A stretch of 64,000 bases of DNA from Aeoliella sp052161615 (GCF_052161615.1 NZ_CP197417.1:2108001-2172000); one strand, 5' to 3'; positions 20,203-29,083 are shown, counted from the stretch's first letter. The notes: a model not told the origin generated them from the sequence alone. A program made the numbers and translations.

Positions 20203-20882
20203 ACTCGAAACCTATAAACTCGCTGGGGGCAACTAAAATATCCGGTGCTTCGTGTCCTGGCGTCCAACCACCCCTGATGCTCGGAACCAAGAGGGCGAGC
20301 ACCGACCACCGGGGCCGGAGCGGGCCAATTTGGCTCTCGCGGTCGGGGGGCGCTACACTCCTTTTCCCAAGGGCCCAATTGCCCTTGCATCAAACGGGTT
20401 TCACTTGACTTATCGTTACACGTCGCTGCTAAGCCCAGTAGTTTAACCATCCCAGGCTAGCACGCAAGGGGGCCGCGGCTTACCCCACGCCAGATGCCGC
20501 CGACTTTCGGCCTCCCGAGACTCCCCCACGCCCAAAGGCCTCCGCCGGCGGGAGCCGTTCCCACACCTCGCCAACCCTCCATCCCACCTTCTTGCCAGAT
20601 TGCGACCGACGCACCCCCATGTCTTCGGCCACCGACTCACCCGCCCAGCAAGCATTTGCGAAGGTTTCCCTTGGGAATCTTGCATCTCCGGCCCGCAAGC
20701 TCGATATATTGGATCGGAGTAGTCCTTTTCTAGATCCGCCCCGCAGGCCGCATTGCTGGCGAATTGCGAGTCGGTCGCCCTCGGCAGGCGATATTCCTGC
20801 CGCCGGGAAGGGGAACCGGCGAGCTCGCCCGCAATTACTGGCCGGGTTCGCGCTTTCAAACTTGTCTTCGGGAGGTTGCGAC
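20203..20882. other. Divergent intergenic region between rpsO and the second sulfatase
   Basis: About 680 bp without a supported gene. It must contain the rpsO promoter (minus) and the sulfatase promoter (plus). For the plus strand, TTGCAT (20680-20685) and TATATT (20705-20710) are a weak candidate pair with a 19-bp spacer. The coding frame of the sulfatase stays open to 20592, but that upstream part lacks a signal peptide or family similarity. No RNA gene was recognised. Confidence 0.4.
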
Positions 20883-22445
20883 ATGAGGCTCTTCAGAGGT
20901 TTACTCCTTGGCGTGGCTGGCTTGCTGCTGGTCGCGCCCGCCACCTTCGCCCAGGACAAGCCGAACGTGCTCGTCATCTGGGGCGACGACATCGGTACCT
21001 GGAACGTCAGCGCCAATAGCCGCGGCATGATGGGCTACCACACCCCCAACATCGACCGACTCGCCAAAGAGGGCCTGTCGTTCACCGACTACTACGCCCA
21101 GCAAAGCTGCACCGCCGGCCGCGCCGCGTTCATCGGGGGTTGCGTTCCCGTGCGCACCGGCATGACCAAGGTCGGCATTCCCAGCGCCAAAGAAGGCTGG
21201 CAGAAGACCGACGTCACGATGGCCACCGTCATGAAGCACAACGGCTACGCCACCGGCCAGTTCGGCAAGAATCACCAGGGCGACCGCGACGAGCACCTGC
21301 CCACCATGCATGGCTTCGACGAGTTCCTCGGCAACCTTTACCACCTCAACGCCGAAGAAGAACCCGAGAACGAAGACTACCCCGCCGACATGAAGATGGC
21401 CGACGGTCGCACGTTCAAGCAAGTGTTTGGACCCCGTGGCGTGCTCCGATGCAAAGCCGATGGAAAAGGGGGCCAAACCATCGAAGACACCGGGCCGCTC
21501 ACCAAGAAGCGGATGGAAACCATCGACGACGAGACCGTCGCCGCCGCCAAGGACTTCATCAAGCGGCAGAAGGACGCCGGCAAGCCCTTCTTCTGCTGGT
21601 GGAACGGCACCCGCATGCATTTCCGCACCCACGTGCGCGACGAGCATCGCCACAAGGGGAACGACGAGTACACCGATGGCATGATCGAGCACGACGTTCA
21701 CGTCGGCCAACTGCTCGACTACCTCGACGAACTCGGACTCGCCGAGAACACCATCGTCATGTACTCGACCGACAATGGCCCCCACTACAACACCTGGCCT
21801 GACGCCGGCACCACGCCGTTCCGCAGCGAGAAGAACTCGAACTGGGAAGGTGCCTATCGCGTCCCCTGCTTCGTCCGCTGGCCCGACCACTTCCCCGCCG
21901 GCAAGATGCTCAATGGCATCGTGTCGCACGAAGACTGGCTCACCACGTTCGCCGCCGCCGCAGGCGACACCGACATTAAGGAGAAGCTACTCACCGGCGT
22001 CGAACTCAACGGACGCGAGTACCGCAACCACCTCGACGGCTACAACCAACTGCCGTACCTCACCGGCGAGACCGAAGAGTCGCCCCGCCACGAGTTCATC
22101 TACGTCAACGACGACGGCCAAGTCGTCGCCATGCGTTACGACGACTGGAAAGCCGTGTTCCTCGAAAACCGCGGCCAGGCGTTCGGCGTGTGGCGCGAAC
22201 CCTTCACCGACCTCCGCGTCCCGCTCCTGTTCAACCTGCGGCGCGACCCGTTCGAACGGGCCCAGCACAACGCCAACACCTACGACGACTGGTTCCTCGA
22301 CCGCGTCTACTTGCTGGCCCCCATGCAACAACTCGGCGCGAAATTCCTCATGTCGATGAAGGAATACCCGCCGAGCCAATCCCCCGGCTCGTTCAACCTC
22401 GAGAAAATCCAGAAGACGATCGAAGAGTCGATGGGGGGCCAATAG
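20883..22445 (+). CDS. Secreted sulfatase, CxAGR type
   Basis: A 520-residue exported sulfatase. The ATG at 20883 has GGGAGG about 10 nt upstream and begins a signal peptide (1-23, cleavage at FAQ-DKP). Motifs are the metal-binding WGDD (33-36), C76 in SCTAGRAAF as the formylglycine precursor (Ala in place of Pro), FGKNHQGD and STDNGPHYN. It differs from the first sulfatase in the active-site signature and belongs to the large arylsulfatase-like branch common in Planctomycetota. The substrate cannot be read from the sequence. A strong terminator follows 37 bp after the stop. Confidence 0.93.
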   Translation: MRLFRGLLLGVAGLLLVAPATFAQDKPNVLVIWGDDIGTWNVSANSRGMMGYHTPNIDRLAKEGLSFTDYYAQQSCTAGRAAFIGGCVPVRTGMTKVGIPSAKEGWQKTDVTMATVMKHNGYATGQFGKNHQGDRDEHLPTMHGFDEFLGNLYHLNAEEEPENEDYPADMKMADGRTFKQVFGPRGVLRCKADGKGGQTIEDTGPLTKKRMETIDDETVAAAKDFIKRQKDAGKPFFCWWNGTRMHFRTHVRDEHRHKGNDEYTDGMIEHDVHVGQLLDYLDELGLAENTIVMYSTDNGPHYNTWPDAGTTPFRSEKNSNWEGAYRVPCFVRWPDHFPAGKMLNGIVSHEDWLTTFAAAAGDTDIKEKLLTGVELNGREYRNHLDGYNQLPYLTGETEESPRHEFIYVNDDGQVVAMRYDDWKAVFLENRGQAFGVWREPFTDLRVPLLFNLRRDPFERAQHNANTYDDWFLDRVYLLAPMQQLGAKFLMSMKEYPPSQSPGSFNLEKIQKTIEESMGGQ

Positions 22446-22482
22446 CCGACCCTTAACCGTTCGACCCACACGATTCCCAACA

Positions 22483-22518
22483 GGCAGAGAGCGCACGGTG
22501 CGCTCTCTGCCCTTTTTT
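22483..22518 (+). terminator. Rho-independent terminator of the second sulfatase
   Basis: GGCAGAGAGCGCA (22483-22495) pairs perfectly with TGCGCTCTCTGCC (22499-22511) across a 3-nt loop. A T-run (22513-22518) follows at once. Confidence 0.9.
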
Positions 22519-22604
22519 GTGCGTGCGTTCAACCGGCAATCCGACTAAAATGCGCTGCGGAATCTATTCGTGGGAACCCCTTCGAGGCGACGGAACAACA
22601 AGCC

Positions 22605-24527
22605 ATGCCATCCCGCTTGCCTTCGAGCTTATCTCTCCTCGCGCTGACAGTAGTCCTTCAAGTCATCTTGCAAGGCGTAGCGACCTCGGGCTCAGAAGCC
22701 CAGGAGATTCACTATTGGACTGGCGCGGCAAGCAATAGCTGGAGTGATCCCGCCAATTGGTCGAAAGGCACCGTCCCGCCATCCGGTGCCAGTGTGGGAC
22801 TGGGATACCGCAATTATCCGGTTATTGACTTGGCCGGTGACCGAACCGTCGATTCCCTGATGCTTTACACAGGCGGCTCGCAATCCGCTTCGCTAGACAA
22901 CGGCACGCTCACCATTACCCAAGGAGTAACCACCGACCTACCAAGGTTCTTTCGGATGTTTGAGATCGCGAGCAATGTCCATTTGCCTTCGATGACGGAA
23001 TGGGACATACGCAGCGGTTTCATAGTGTCCGGCGCGATCTCCGGAGAAGGCGGCATCACCAAATCGGGGTCTGGTTTTCTCACGCTAGAGGGTGCCAATA
23101 CCTTCACGGGCAGCACCATCATCAACCAAGGCGAGCTCTACCTCGATCATCCGCAGGCTTTGCATTACTCAACCGTTCACTTGAATACCGAATACGGGCT
23201 GAAGATCGTTTCCGAGTCGATCAACCCCATCATCGGAGCTCTAACTGGCGGCGGCACCCTGCTATGGTCGACTCAGACTTTCGAAACAGGAGCCAACGGC
23301 GCAAGTACTGTCTATAACGGGACCCTCCATAGCGAGCCTTCGGGAATTTTTCGGCATCGCGGCACCGGTACCTTAACGATCGCTGAGAATCCAGCCGACC
23401 CAACTCGGGTGTCGTGGATTGGGCGGTTGGCCGTGGCCGAAGGGGAACTCATCGTCGACAACCGAATCATCGAGCTTAAGGCCTTTCCCATGCTCGGATC
23501 GGAGGCCGCCGTAACGGTAGACGACGCAACCCTGACGATTCAGAACGGCGGTAACGTCTACGGATCTTGGAGAGCCGATATTAGCCGTGGGCGTTTGAAG
23601 GTCATCGGCAATGGATCCAAACTCACGGGATTGGGAGCGTGGGGCATGCAGTTGGGGAGCGATGCGGGCGCGGGCATCGTGGAGATCAGCTCAGGAGGCC
23701 TCGTCAGCATCACTAACGACACTGTCTTCGCCTCGACAGAGAGCATCGTCATGGTCGATAGGGCGACCTTCCGTACCGGCGGTCTGACACAAGCCGAGGA
23801 GGCCTCGGGTACCATTTCGATTTCCGACCCCGATTCGGGCGCGGCCCTGACCGTCGGCAGTGGAAACAGATCTTCAACGTTCCATGGAACCATTCACGAC
23901 CACACCAGTGGCCCCGGATCACTGCGAAAGATAGGTACCGGCAAACTAACTTTGACGGGGATGAATACTTACACCGGCGACACCTTGGTGGATGCGGGAA
24001 CTCTTAGTCTAACGCAACCCTATTTCGCAGATTCAGCGGACCTCTTCCTGCTGGCAAACGCGAAACTCGAATTGACGTACGAAGGTGTTGATATCGTTAA
24101 CAAGCTGGTGCTGGGGGGGGTGGTCCAAAGCCCAGGAACCCATGGAGCCATTGGTTCGGGGGCTGACTTCGAATGGTCGCAGATCCTTGGCAGTGGTGTG
24201 CTTCAAGTCGCCCCAGAAGCCCTCCTTGCCGGCGACTTCAACAACGATGGCATCGTCAACCTGGCGGACTACACCGTCTGGCGTGACCATCTCGGAGCCG
24301 CGGGCGAAGACGCCATCCACCATCGTGGCGACGGACTCGATGGCGTCGATGCCAAAGACTACGCCCTATGGAAATCGCAGTTCGGCCAGTCCTCGTCGGT
24401 CCTCGCCCCCACGACCGCCGTCCCCGAACCCTTCGCCGCCAGCGCAATCCTCGGACTCCTCGCCCTCGGGTACGGCGTACGACGCCGCAACCGCCGCCCG
24501 GCGCATCAGGATCAAACAAGCAAGTAG
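22605..24527 (+). CDS. PEP-CTERM surface protein with autotransporter-type repeats
   Basis: A 640-residue exported protein. A signal peptide (1-33) is followed by the WTGAASNSWSDPANWS motif that opens many planctomycete surface proteins. Two copies of the autotransporter-associated beta-strand repeat follow (GSGFLTLEGANTFTGSTIIN; GTGKLTLTGMNTYTGDTLVD), giving a beta-helix. Near the C-terminus is a dockerin-like pair of Asp loops (GDFNNDGIVNLADYTVWRDH and DGLDGVDAKDYALWKSQFG). The end is a PEP-CTERM tail: VPEP, a hydrophobic helix, then RRRNRR, a sorting signal removed by exosortase. The ATG at 22605 begins the signal peptide. No exosortase gene is in the window. Confidence 0.9.
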   Translation: MPSRLPSSLSLLALTVVLQVILQGVATSGSEAQEIHYWTGAASNSWSDPANWSKGTVPPSGASVGLGYRNYPVIDLAGDRTVDSLMLYTGGSQSASLDNGTLTITQGVTTDLPRFFRMFEIASNVHLPSMTEWDIRSGFIVSGAISGEGGITKSGSGFLTLEGANTFTGSTIINQGELYLDHPQALHYSTVHLNTEYGLKIVSESINPIIGALTGGGTLLWSTQTFETGANGASTVYNGTLHSEPSGIFRHRGTGTLTIAENPADPTRVSWIGRLAVAEGELIVDNRIIELKAFPMLGSEAAVTVDDATLTIQNGGNVYGSWRADISRGRLKVIGNGSKLTGLGAWGMQLGSDAGAGIVEISSGGLVSITNDTVFASTESIVMVDRATFRTGGLTQAEEASGTISISDPDSGAALTVGSGNRSSTFHGTIHDHTSGPGSLRKIGTGKLTLTGMNTYTGDTLVDAGTLSLTQPYFADSADLFLLANAKLELTYEGVDIVNKLVLGGVVQSPGTHGAIGSGADFEWSQILGSGVLQVAPEALLAGDFNNDGIVNLADYTVWRDHLGAAGEDAIHHRGDGLDGVDAKDYALWKSQFGQSSSVLAPTTAVPEPFAASAILGLLALGYGVRRRNRRPAHQDQTSK

Positions 24528-24574
24528 GGCACGGCACTCGCACCTACCTTCACTGGCACAGACACTTTTGGTCC

Positions 24575-24604
24575 CCCCGTGTGAGCCGGGCCGTCCCCGG
24601 CCCC
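24575..24604 (+). repeat. 30-bp direct repeat, copy 1
   Basis: A 30-nt segment beginning CCCCGTGTGAGCCGGGCCGT recurs exactly at 25411-25440. Both copies contain the GGGCCGTCCCCGGCCC hairpin core. They flank the hypothetical gene at 24930-25355 about 0.8 kb apart. Confidence 0.8.
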
Positions 24605-24692
24605 GGACGTAGCCAACCAGCCAACTCCCCACCCGCCCTTCGTCGACCCTATCCCCGAGTGGCACCGACCTTCGGCCGCCCAGAACCCCGCC

Positions 24693-24911
24693 GGGTGCCA
24701 CTGCTGGCTTGTCGGGCACCGCGGGCCGAGTGAGCTCCGACCCGCACGAGGACTCTCCCGGTAGTCGCCGCTCTGCCCGATGACCAGCAGTGCGTTAGAC
24801 TTATAGTTCCTCAGCACTGCTGGTCAGCCGCAACCCGGCGAGCTCGTGGTTCGCTGCTTGGTGGAGGACGTCGTCGACGATCGTGGGCTCGACAAGCCAG
24901 CAGTGGCACCC
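24693..24911. repeat. Nested inverted-repeat element (22-bp outer, 13-bp inner arms)
   Basis: The outer arms (24693-24714 and 24890-24911) are perfect 22-bp inverted repeats beginning GGGTGCCACTGCTGGCTTGT. Inside them, TGACCAGCAGTGC (24781-24793) and GCACTGCTGGTCA (24814-24826) form a second perfect hairpin that shares the CAGCAGTG core. The 219-bp unit has no convincing gene and looks like a miniature mobile element or a strong RNA structure just ahead of the gene at 24930. Confidence 0.7.
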
Positions 24912-24929
24912 AGCATCTTGAGAGCACTT

Positions 24930-25355
24930 ATGGACGAATACGCCGAACTACTCGCCCTGCTGCAAAAGGATTTGGCTTCGGCCGTGCGCCGGGCCAAGCT
25001 CAAGACAGTGCCGACGGAGTTTCTGACCGTAGCCGACCGGTATGGAGAGCCTATGACGAGCCCAGCTAATATTCTCACCCTCACCGACGCCGAGTCCCAT
25101 TCATTCTCTACCAGTTTCGTGCGTTGGCTTGTCGAGAAATCGAAGAGCATGAACGGCCACCCGTTGGCAGAGATCGTCGCCGCGCTCGAAGCCGATAGAA
25201 AGTTCGATGGTCAGTACATGGCGTTCGACACGATCGAGAGTTTCGCTGCCTGGTACAACAGGCCCGAGAACGCCGGCCTCGATGCCTTCATCTCGTATTT
25301 CATCGCCGATGGCTTTCCCATCTATGGGGTCTCGCTGTTCCAAGACCGGCCGTGA
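24930..25355 (+). CDS. Hypothetical protein, 141 aa
   Basis: A soluble acidic protein with no family I recognise. It appears helical at the N-terminus (MDEYAELLALLQKDLASAVRRAK). The C-terminal half contains FDTIESFAAWYNRPENAGLDAF, which looks like a small alpha/beta fold. The ATG at 24930 is chosen because the frame upstream of it runs through the inverted-repeat element; an internal ATG at the MTSPANIL segment is possible. It is flanked by copies of a 30-bp direct repeat. No function is proposed. Confidence 0.5.
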   Translation: MDEYAELLALLQKDLASAVRRAKLKTVPTEFLTVADRYGEPMTSPANILTLTDAESHSFSTSFVRWLVEKSKSMNGHPLAEIVAALEADRKFDGQYMAFDTIESFAAWYNRPENAGLDAFISYFIADGFPIYGVSLFQDRP

Positions 25356-25410
25356 ATGCGTCGTCGATGAGTGTCCTCCATGGGCCCCAAACATCGTGCC
25401 GCCCCACTAT

Positions 25411-25440
25411 CCCCGTGTGAGCCGGGCCGTCCCCGGCCCC
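25411..25440 (+). repeat. 30-bp direct repeat, copy 2
   Basis: Exact copy of 24575-24604, beginning CCCCGTGTGAGCCGGGCCGT. It lies in the gap between two hypothetical genes. Confidence 0.8.
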
Positions 25441-25545
25441 AGACTGCAACCAGTCCCATTGCACTCATCCATCCCGAATGGCATCATGACAAGGCAGTTC
25501 GGCGGAGGTGTCCCGAAGCGATCTCCTTCATCGTGAATTCCTACC

Positions 25546-26235
25546 ATGGCCCTCTACCAACTCCACTCCTTCGATTTCCAGGCCTTCCAGAACGGCTGTG
25601 CCGGCAAGCTTCCGCTGGCCGAGGCCGTAGCGCAGCAGGTGATGTCGTGGAGGCGATCGAACATGAAGTGCCTCGCGTGGCTACCTGCGGGCGAAACCGA
25701 ATTAATCGCCGCGATTGCCTCGCTGCTGGCGAGCGACACGTGGTACCCGTCGGGCGCCGATGACGAGCGGCGGGGCGACATCGATCGGCTCGTCGCCGCC
25801 CTCTTTGATAAACCGGCCACGAAGATCATCAAGGCCAAGTGTCTAGGAGACGGGGCCGACGCCGACGTGGTCGACTTCGCCCGCGGGTTTCTTCTGCTTT
25901 CCAAGAAAGGCGTGCGTCGCGATCCCGATTTTCAGGTCGATCGCACGTCCGAACTGCAGGCCGTTGGGCATCGTCCCTATCGTAACCCGGCGTGGGACGC
26001 GCAGCTGCTCGCCGAGGAAGTGAACCCCTTCTTAACCGACGAGCGTCCCCCAACCGCCGACTACAGCGTCCACGACCCCGATCAAACCAAGCACCTGGCC
26101 CAGGAGCTCGAAGCATTCGACGTCACCCGAGTGCCCGACGCCTCGCAACGCGACGAATTCGAAACCAACTTCCGCCAGCCTATCCTTCAAGCCGCGAAGA
26201 AGAAACTCGCGCTTTACGTGTATCTGGATTATTGA
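25546..26235 (+). CDS. Hypothetical protein, 229 aa
   Basis: A soluble, mixed-charge protein that I do not recognise. It begins MALYQLHSFDFQAFQ and ends KKKLALYVYLDY. The middle (LVAALFDKPATKIIKAKCLGDGADADVVDFARGFLLLSKKGVRRD) is hydrophobic-polar alternating and could be an alpha/beta core. There is no signal peptide or membrane segment. The whole-length frame has chromosomal-type codon use and lies between two repeat-rich gaps, in a small run of unrelated hypothetical genes. Confidence 0.6.
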   Translation: MALYQLHSFDFQAFQNGCAGKLPLAEAVAQQVMSWRRSNMKCLAWLPAGETELIAAIASLLASDTWYPSGADDERRGDIDRLVAALFDKPATKIIKAKCLGDGADADVVDFARGFLLLSKKGVRRDPDFQVDRTSELQAVGHRPYRNPAWDAQLLAEEVNPFLTDERPPTADYSVHDPDQTKHLAQELEAFDVTRVPDASQRDEFETNFRQPILQAAKKKLALYVYLDY

Positions 26236-26584
26236 GCGAACGGGGCCAGGTCCTTCACTTTCGAAACGGATCAAAAAAGATCCCTAAGCGGTCCGCCAAT
26301 AACGAACTCTGCCGCAACCTCGACGTGCTTGGCTCCAATGGAGTCTGCTCCTTGTAGATCGGCAATCGTTCTCGTCACTTTCGCGAGACGAGTTGTCGAG
26401 CGGGTCGTTATCTTCGCCGCGTCGGCCGATGAAGCCGACGCAGTTTAGCTACAGCCGTTTGAGAGGCAGGCTCGCCCACCCGATGTCATGAGGTAGATGC
26501 CTTGAGAGTACTTATGGCCCCCGAATAGAATGGTGGCCTGCTGATTTGAGGCGTTTCGGTCATAGAACAAGTTAGGCAATCAAA
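26236..26584. other. Intergenic region with one hairpin repeat
   Basis: About 350 bp without a gene. The only clear structure is the hairpin GCGTCGGC (26422-26429) / GCCGACGC (26437-26444), followed by AGTTTAGC. This is the same unit that overlaps the end of the next gene. No promoter is obvious. Confidence 0.5.
26422..26444. repeat. GCGTCGG hairpin repeat, copy 2
   Basis: An 8-bp stem GCGTCGGC/GCCGACGC with a 7-nt loop, followed by AGTTTAGC. It pairs in type with 27023-27045; the two flank the gene at 26585-27034. Confidence 0.65.
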
Positions 26585-27034
26585 ATGAAGCACCTCGACC
26601 TGCTCGAAACTGAACTTAAGAGCGAATTTCTATGCGACTTGTTTGAGACTTACGATGTGCAGGTCGTGTACGAATACGACCGCACTAACGAGAACCTTCC
26701 GGATGAGTACCACGCCGAAGTCTCGGATTTGGGCTTGCAATTCGTTTTTGACGACAGGCAGGTTTTAAGGACGCTCTTTCTAAAGCCGGTCCATGTGACG
26801 ACATTTAATCCATTCGATGGCGACGACGAGAGGATTCGCAGGTTCCCTTCGAAGTCGGAGGCATTACGTTTTGCACGTGAGAATGGATTGCGGATTTCTG
26901 AAGGAGCAGTTGAATTTATGGGTGAGGAGAAGGACTGGATTCGCTTCGAGAGCGACACCTACTCGGTTCACTACGAGTATGTGGACTCCGAATTACGCAA
27001 GATTACCCTTCAAGCCGCAAGTGCGTCGGAGTGA
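26585..27034 (+). CDS. Hypothetical protein, 149 aa
   Basis: A soluble acidic protein that starts MKHLDLLETELKSEFLCDLFETYDVQVVYEYDRTNEN. The pattern of aromatic and acidic residues recalls small bacterial immunity-type or DUF proteins, but I cannot name a family. The base composition looks lower in GC than its neighbours, which may mean acquisition. Its stop codon (27032-27034) lies inside a perfect 10-bp palindrome, so the last residues (AASASE) are encoded by repeat sequence. An identical class of palindrome lies upstream at 26422. Confidence 0.6.
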   Translation: MKHLDLLETELKSEFLCDLFETYDVQVVYEYDRTNENLPDEYHAEVSDLGLQFVFDDRQVLRTLFLKPVHVTTFNPFDGDDERIRRFPSKSEALRFARENGLRISEGAVEFMGEEKDWIRFESDTYSVHYEYVDSELRKITLQAASASE

Positions 27035-27045
27035 AACTCCGACGC
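27023..27045. repeat. GCGTCGG hairpin repeat, copy 3, overlapping a stop codon
   Basis: GCGTCGGAGT (27023-27032) and ACTCCGACGC (27036-27045) form a perfect 10-bp stem with a GAA loop, followed by AGCTTAGC. The TGA stop of the preceding gene spans the last stem base and the loop. Confidence 0.75.
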
Positions 27046-27295
27046 AGCTTAGCCTTCCCGCCTGGCCTTACCGCCTCAACCGCCCACACTTGTCGCCCCC
27101 TGCCCACCCCCAAAACTATTTCCACTTTTTTCCAGAAAGCCACTAGAAAGCGCGCACGACCTGTGTTCTCATGTGCATGTTCCACGAATGCGTGGTCCTA
27201 TGTTCATTGACAACTTGGTTTTAGTGGAAAACGGCGAGGCCCGGGCTTGGCGCTCGGGATTGCGTTGGCGAGGGGGAGCGTTTGCTTGCGGGGTG

Positions 27296-27331
27296 AGATC
27301 CTTCGGTCGCTGGGGCTCCCTCAGGATGACA
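27296..27331 (-). repeat. 36-bp dispersed repeat, copy 3
   Basis: Begins AGATCCTTCGGTCGCTGGGG and ends GGATGACA. It is a single copy of the family that occurs as inverted pairs at 14.8-15.0 kb and 35.9-36.0 kb. A degraded fragment (ACTTCAGGATGAGCATGTG) follows at about 27344. Confidence 0.75.
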
Positions 27332-27495
27332 TGTGAGTGGGTTACTTCAGGATGAGCATGTGAGTGGGGTCCGTTACGGTCACATTCAAGCGGGCTCAGC
27401 CCCCACCCCAGCCCTCCCCCGAATCGTCGTTGCGATTGGTGTCCTATCGCATGGCAACCACTCTCGCGCAACGACTTGGGGGAGGGAGTTAAAGG

Positions 27496-27659
27496 GTAAT
27501 GTCGCACCTGCGGTTTACCCCTGCGACTTTATTCGTCGGGGGCCACTCGCGACTCGGTTTGTAACCTGTTCGATGCGAACGACTTACACCCTCACTTCGC
27601 TGCAAGAGAAAAAGAGTAATGTCGCACCCAATGCGATTTCGGCCAACTGCGACTTTATT
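27496..27659 (+). repeat. Two direct copies of a GTAATGTCGCACC...CTGCGACTTTATT unit
   Basis: GTAATGTCGCACC occurs at 27496-27508 and 27616-27628. CTGCGACTTTATT follows each, at 27521-27533 and 27647-27659. Within a unit GTCGCA and TGCGAC are inverted, so each can fold. An inverted 11-bp fragment (TGCGACATTAC) recurs at 36055-36065. Function is unknown. Confidence 0.6.
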
Positions 27660-27778
27660 TCCTAGCGGAATGAGGGCTGTGGGGTGGCCGGGCGGCGGGA
27701 GGTCGTTGACCCTGTTCGGGGGGATTGCGATTATGGGAGCACGTTCATTGAAGGGTTCCACAGGCGCGAGGAGTTGGT

Positions 27779-28873
27779 GTGGCTAGTTTGTTCGATTCGT
27801 TCTCGCTGAAAGACGCGCACCTGCGGAATCGCATCGTGGTGTCTCCCATGTGCCAGTACATGTCCGACGAAGGTCGGGCGACCGATTGGCACCAGGTTCA
27901 CTACGCGTCGCTCGCTCGCGGCGGTGCGGGGATGGTGACTGTCGAAGCCACGGCCGTCTCGCCCGAGGGGCGAATCACCTGGGGAGACGCGGGGCTGTGG
28001 AACGACGAGCAAGCCGCGGCGCTCGAGCCGATTGTCGCCGCGATCAAGAAGTGGGGCGCCGTCCCCGCGATTCAAATCGCCCACGCCGGTCGCAAAGCCT
28101 CGGCCAATCGCCCGTGGGAAGGGGATGATCACATCCCGCTGGGCGAGCCGAACTCGTGGGAAACCATCGCTGCGTCGCCAGTTGCCTTCGGTGGCGCACT
28201 CACTCGCGTGCCGCGCGAGATGACCATCGACGACATTGCCCGCGTGCAGCGAGACTTCGTGCGAACGGCAGAGCGAGCGAGAGATCTCGGCTTCGAGTGG
28301 CTGCAGTTGCACTTCGCCCATGGTTACCTCGCCCAGAACTTCTGGTCGACCTACTCGAACCAGCGAACCGACCAATATGGCGGCAGCGTCGAGAATCGCG
28401 GGCGGTACTTGCTCGAGACGCTCATCGCGGTTCGCAAAGTCTGGCCCGAGAATCTTCCGCTTGCGGCTCGGCTCGGCGTGGTGGAGTTCGATGGCAACGA
28501 CGAGCAGATGATCGGCGAGTCGATCGAGCTGCTCAAGAAGATGAAGCAGGAAGGTCTCGACTCGGTGGACGTGTCGGTCGGCTTTAACACGCCGACGGCG
28601 AAGATTCCGTGGGGACCCAACTTCCTGGGCAACATCGCCGGGCGTGTGCTGGGCGAAACCGGTCTGCCAGGGACGACGAGCTGGTTCATCGCCGGGGCGT
28701 CGGGAGCGGACACGCTGGTTCGCGAGGGGAAGGTGGATTTCGCGTCGCTCGCGCGACCATTCCTGGCGAACCCGCACTGGCCCTACGCGGCGGCGAAAGA
28801 ACTGGGCGTGGAAGACGCAGCCTGGAAGACCTTGCCGGCACCTTATGCCCATTGGCTCGCGCGATACCGCTAA
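27779..28873 (+). CDS. YqjM-like NADPH:flavin oxidoreductase (old yellow enzyme)
   Basis: A 364-residue FMN-dependent ene-reductase of TIM-barrel fold that reduces activated double bonds with NADPH. The thermophilic-type OYE signature is present: C25 and Y27 in SPMCQYM (the redox-tuning Cys of YqjM), the FMN contact QIAHAGRK, the substrate His pair in LHFAHGYL, and YGGSVENR. The C-terminal FASLARPFLANPHWP is also typical. The start is a GTG at 27779 with GAGGAG just upstream. It appears to be a single-gene unit. The physiological substrate is unknown. Confidence 0.93.
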   Translation: MASLFDSFSLKDAHLRNRIVVSPMCQYMSDEGRATDWHQVHYASLARGGAGMVTVEATAVSPEGRITWGDAGLWNDEQAAALEPIVAAIKKWGAVPAIQIAHAGRKASANRPWEGDDHIPLGEPNSWETIAASPVAFGGALTRVPREMTIDDIARVQRDFVRTAERARDLGFEWLQLHFAHGYLAQNFWSTYSNQRTDQYGGSVENRGRYLLETLIAVRKVWPENLPLAARLGVVEFDGNDEQMIGESIELLKKMKQEGLDSVDVSVGFNTPTAKIPWGPNFLGNIAGRVLGETGLPGTTSWFIAGASGADTLVREGKVDFASLARPFLANPHWPYAAAKELGVEDAAWKTLPAPYAHWLARYR

Positions 28874-28919
28874 GGGTATCGCTAGCAAGAAGACCCACAG
28901 CGGGGTCAGATTGTACGAG

Positions 28920-28992
28920 TGGAGCCGGACGGGATCGAACCGACGACATCTAGCTTGCAAAGCTAGCGCTCTCCCAGCTGAGCTACGGCCCC
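28920..28992 (-). tRNA. tRNA-Ala (anticodon TGC)
   Basis: A 73-nt cloverleaf on the minus strand with acceptor GGGGCCG/CGGCTCC, D arm GCTC/GAGC, anticodon arm CTAGC-TTTGCAA-GCTAG and TTCGATC T loop. The second T-stem pair is T-T. CCA is not fully encoded. It lies downstream of tRNA-Ile on the same strand. Confidence 0.95.
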
Positions 28993-29083
28993 AGGTAATC
29001 TTCAAATTATACGCTGTCAGCCTTCAGCTGTCGCTTCGCTCGGAAACGACTGCTGAAAAGCTGTCAGCTCGACGTGTCGAAAG

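Larger units (their letters stand above)
27035..27778. other. Repeat-rich intergenic region
   Basis: About 740 bp with no supported gene. It contains one 36-bp repeat copy (27296-27331), an imperfect inverted repeat built on CCCTCCCCC...CGTTGCG (27412-27434) and CGCAACGACTTGGGGGAGGG (27467-27486), and two direct copies of a GTAATGTCGCACC ... CTGCGACTTTATT unit. The last 50 bp should hold the promoter of the flavin reductase. Confidence 0.6.

Noticed and set aside
20901..21929. 342-codon minus-strand frame opposite the second sulfatase
   Set aside because: Low-complexity Val/Gly/Ala product produced by codon bias of the sulfatase gene.
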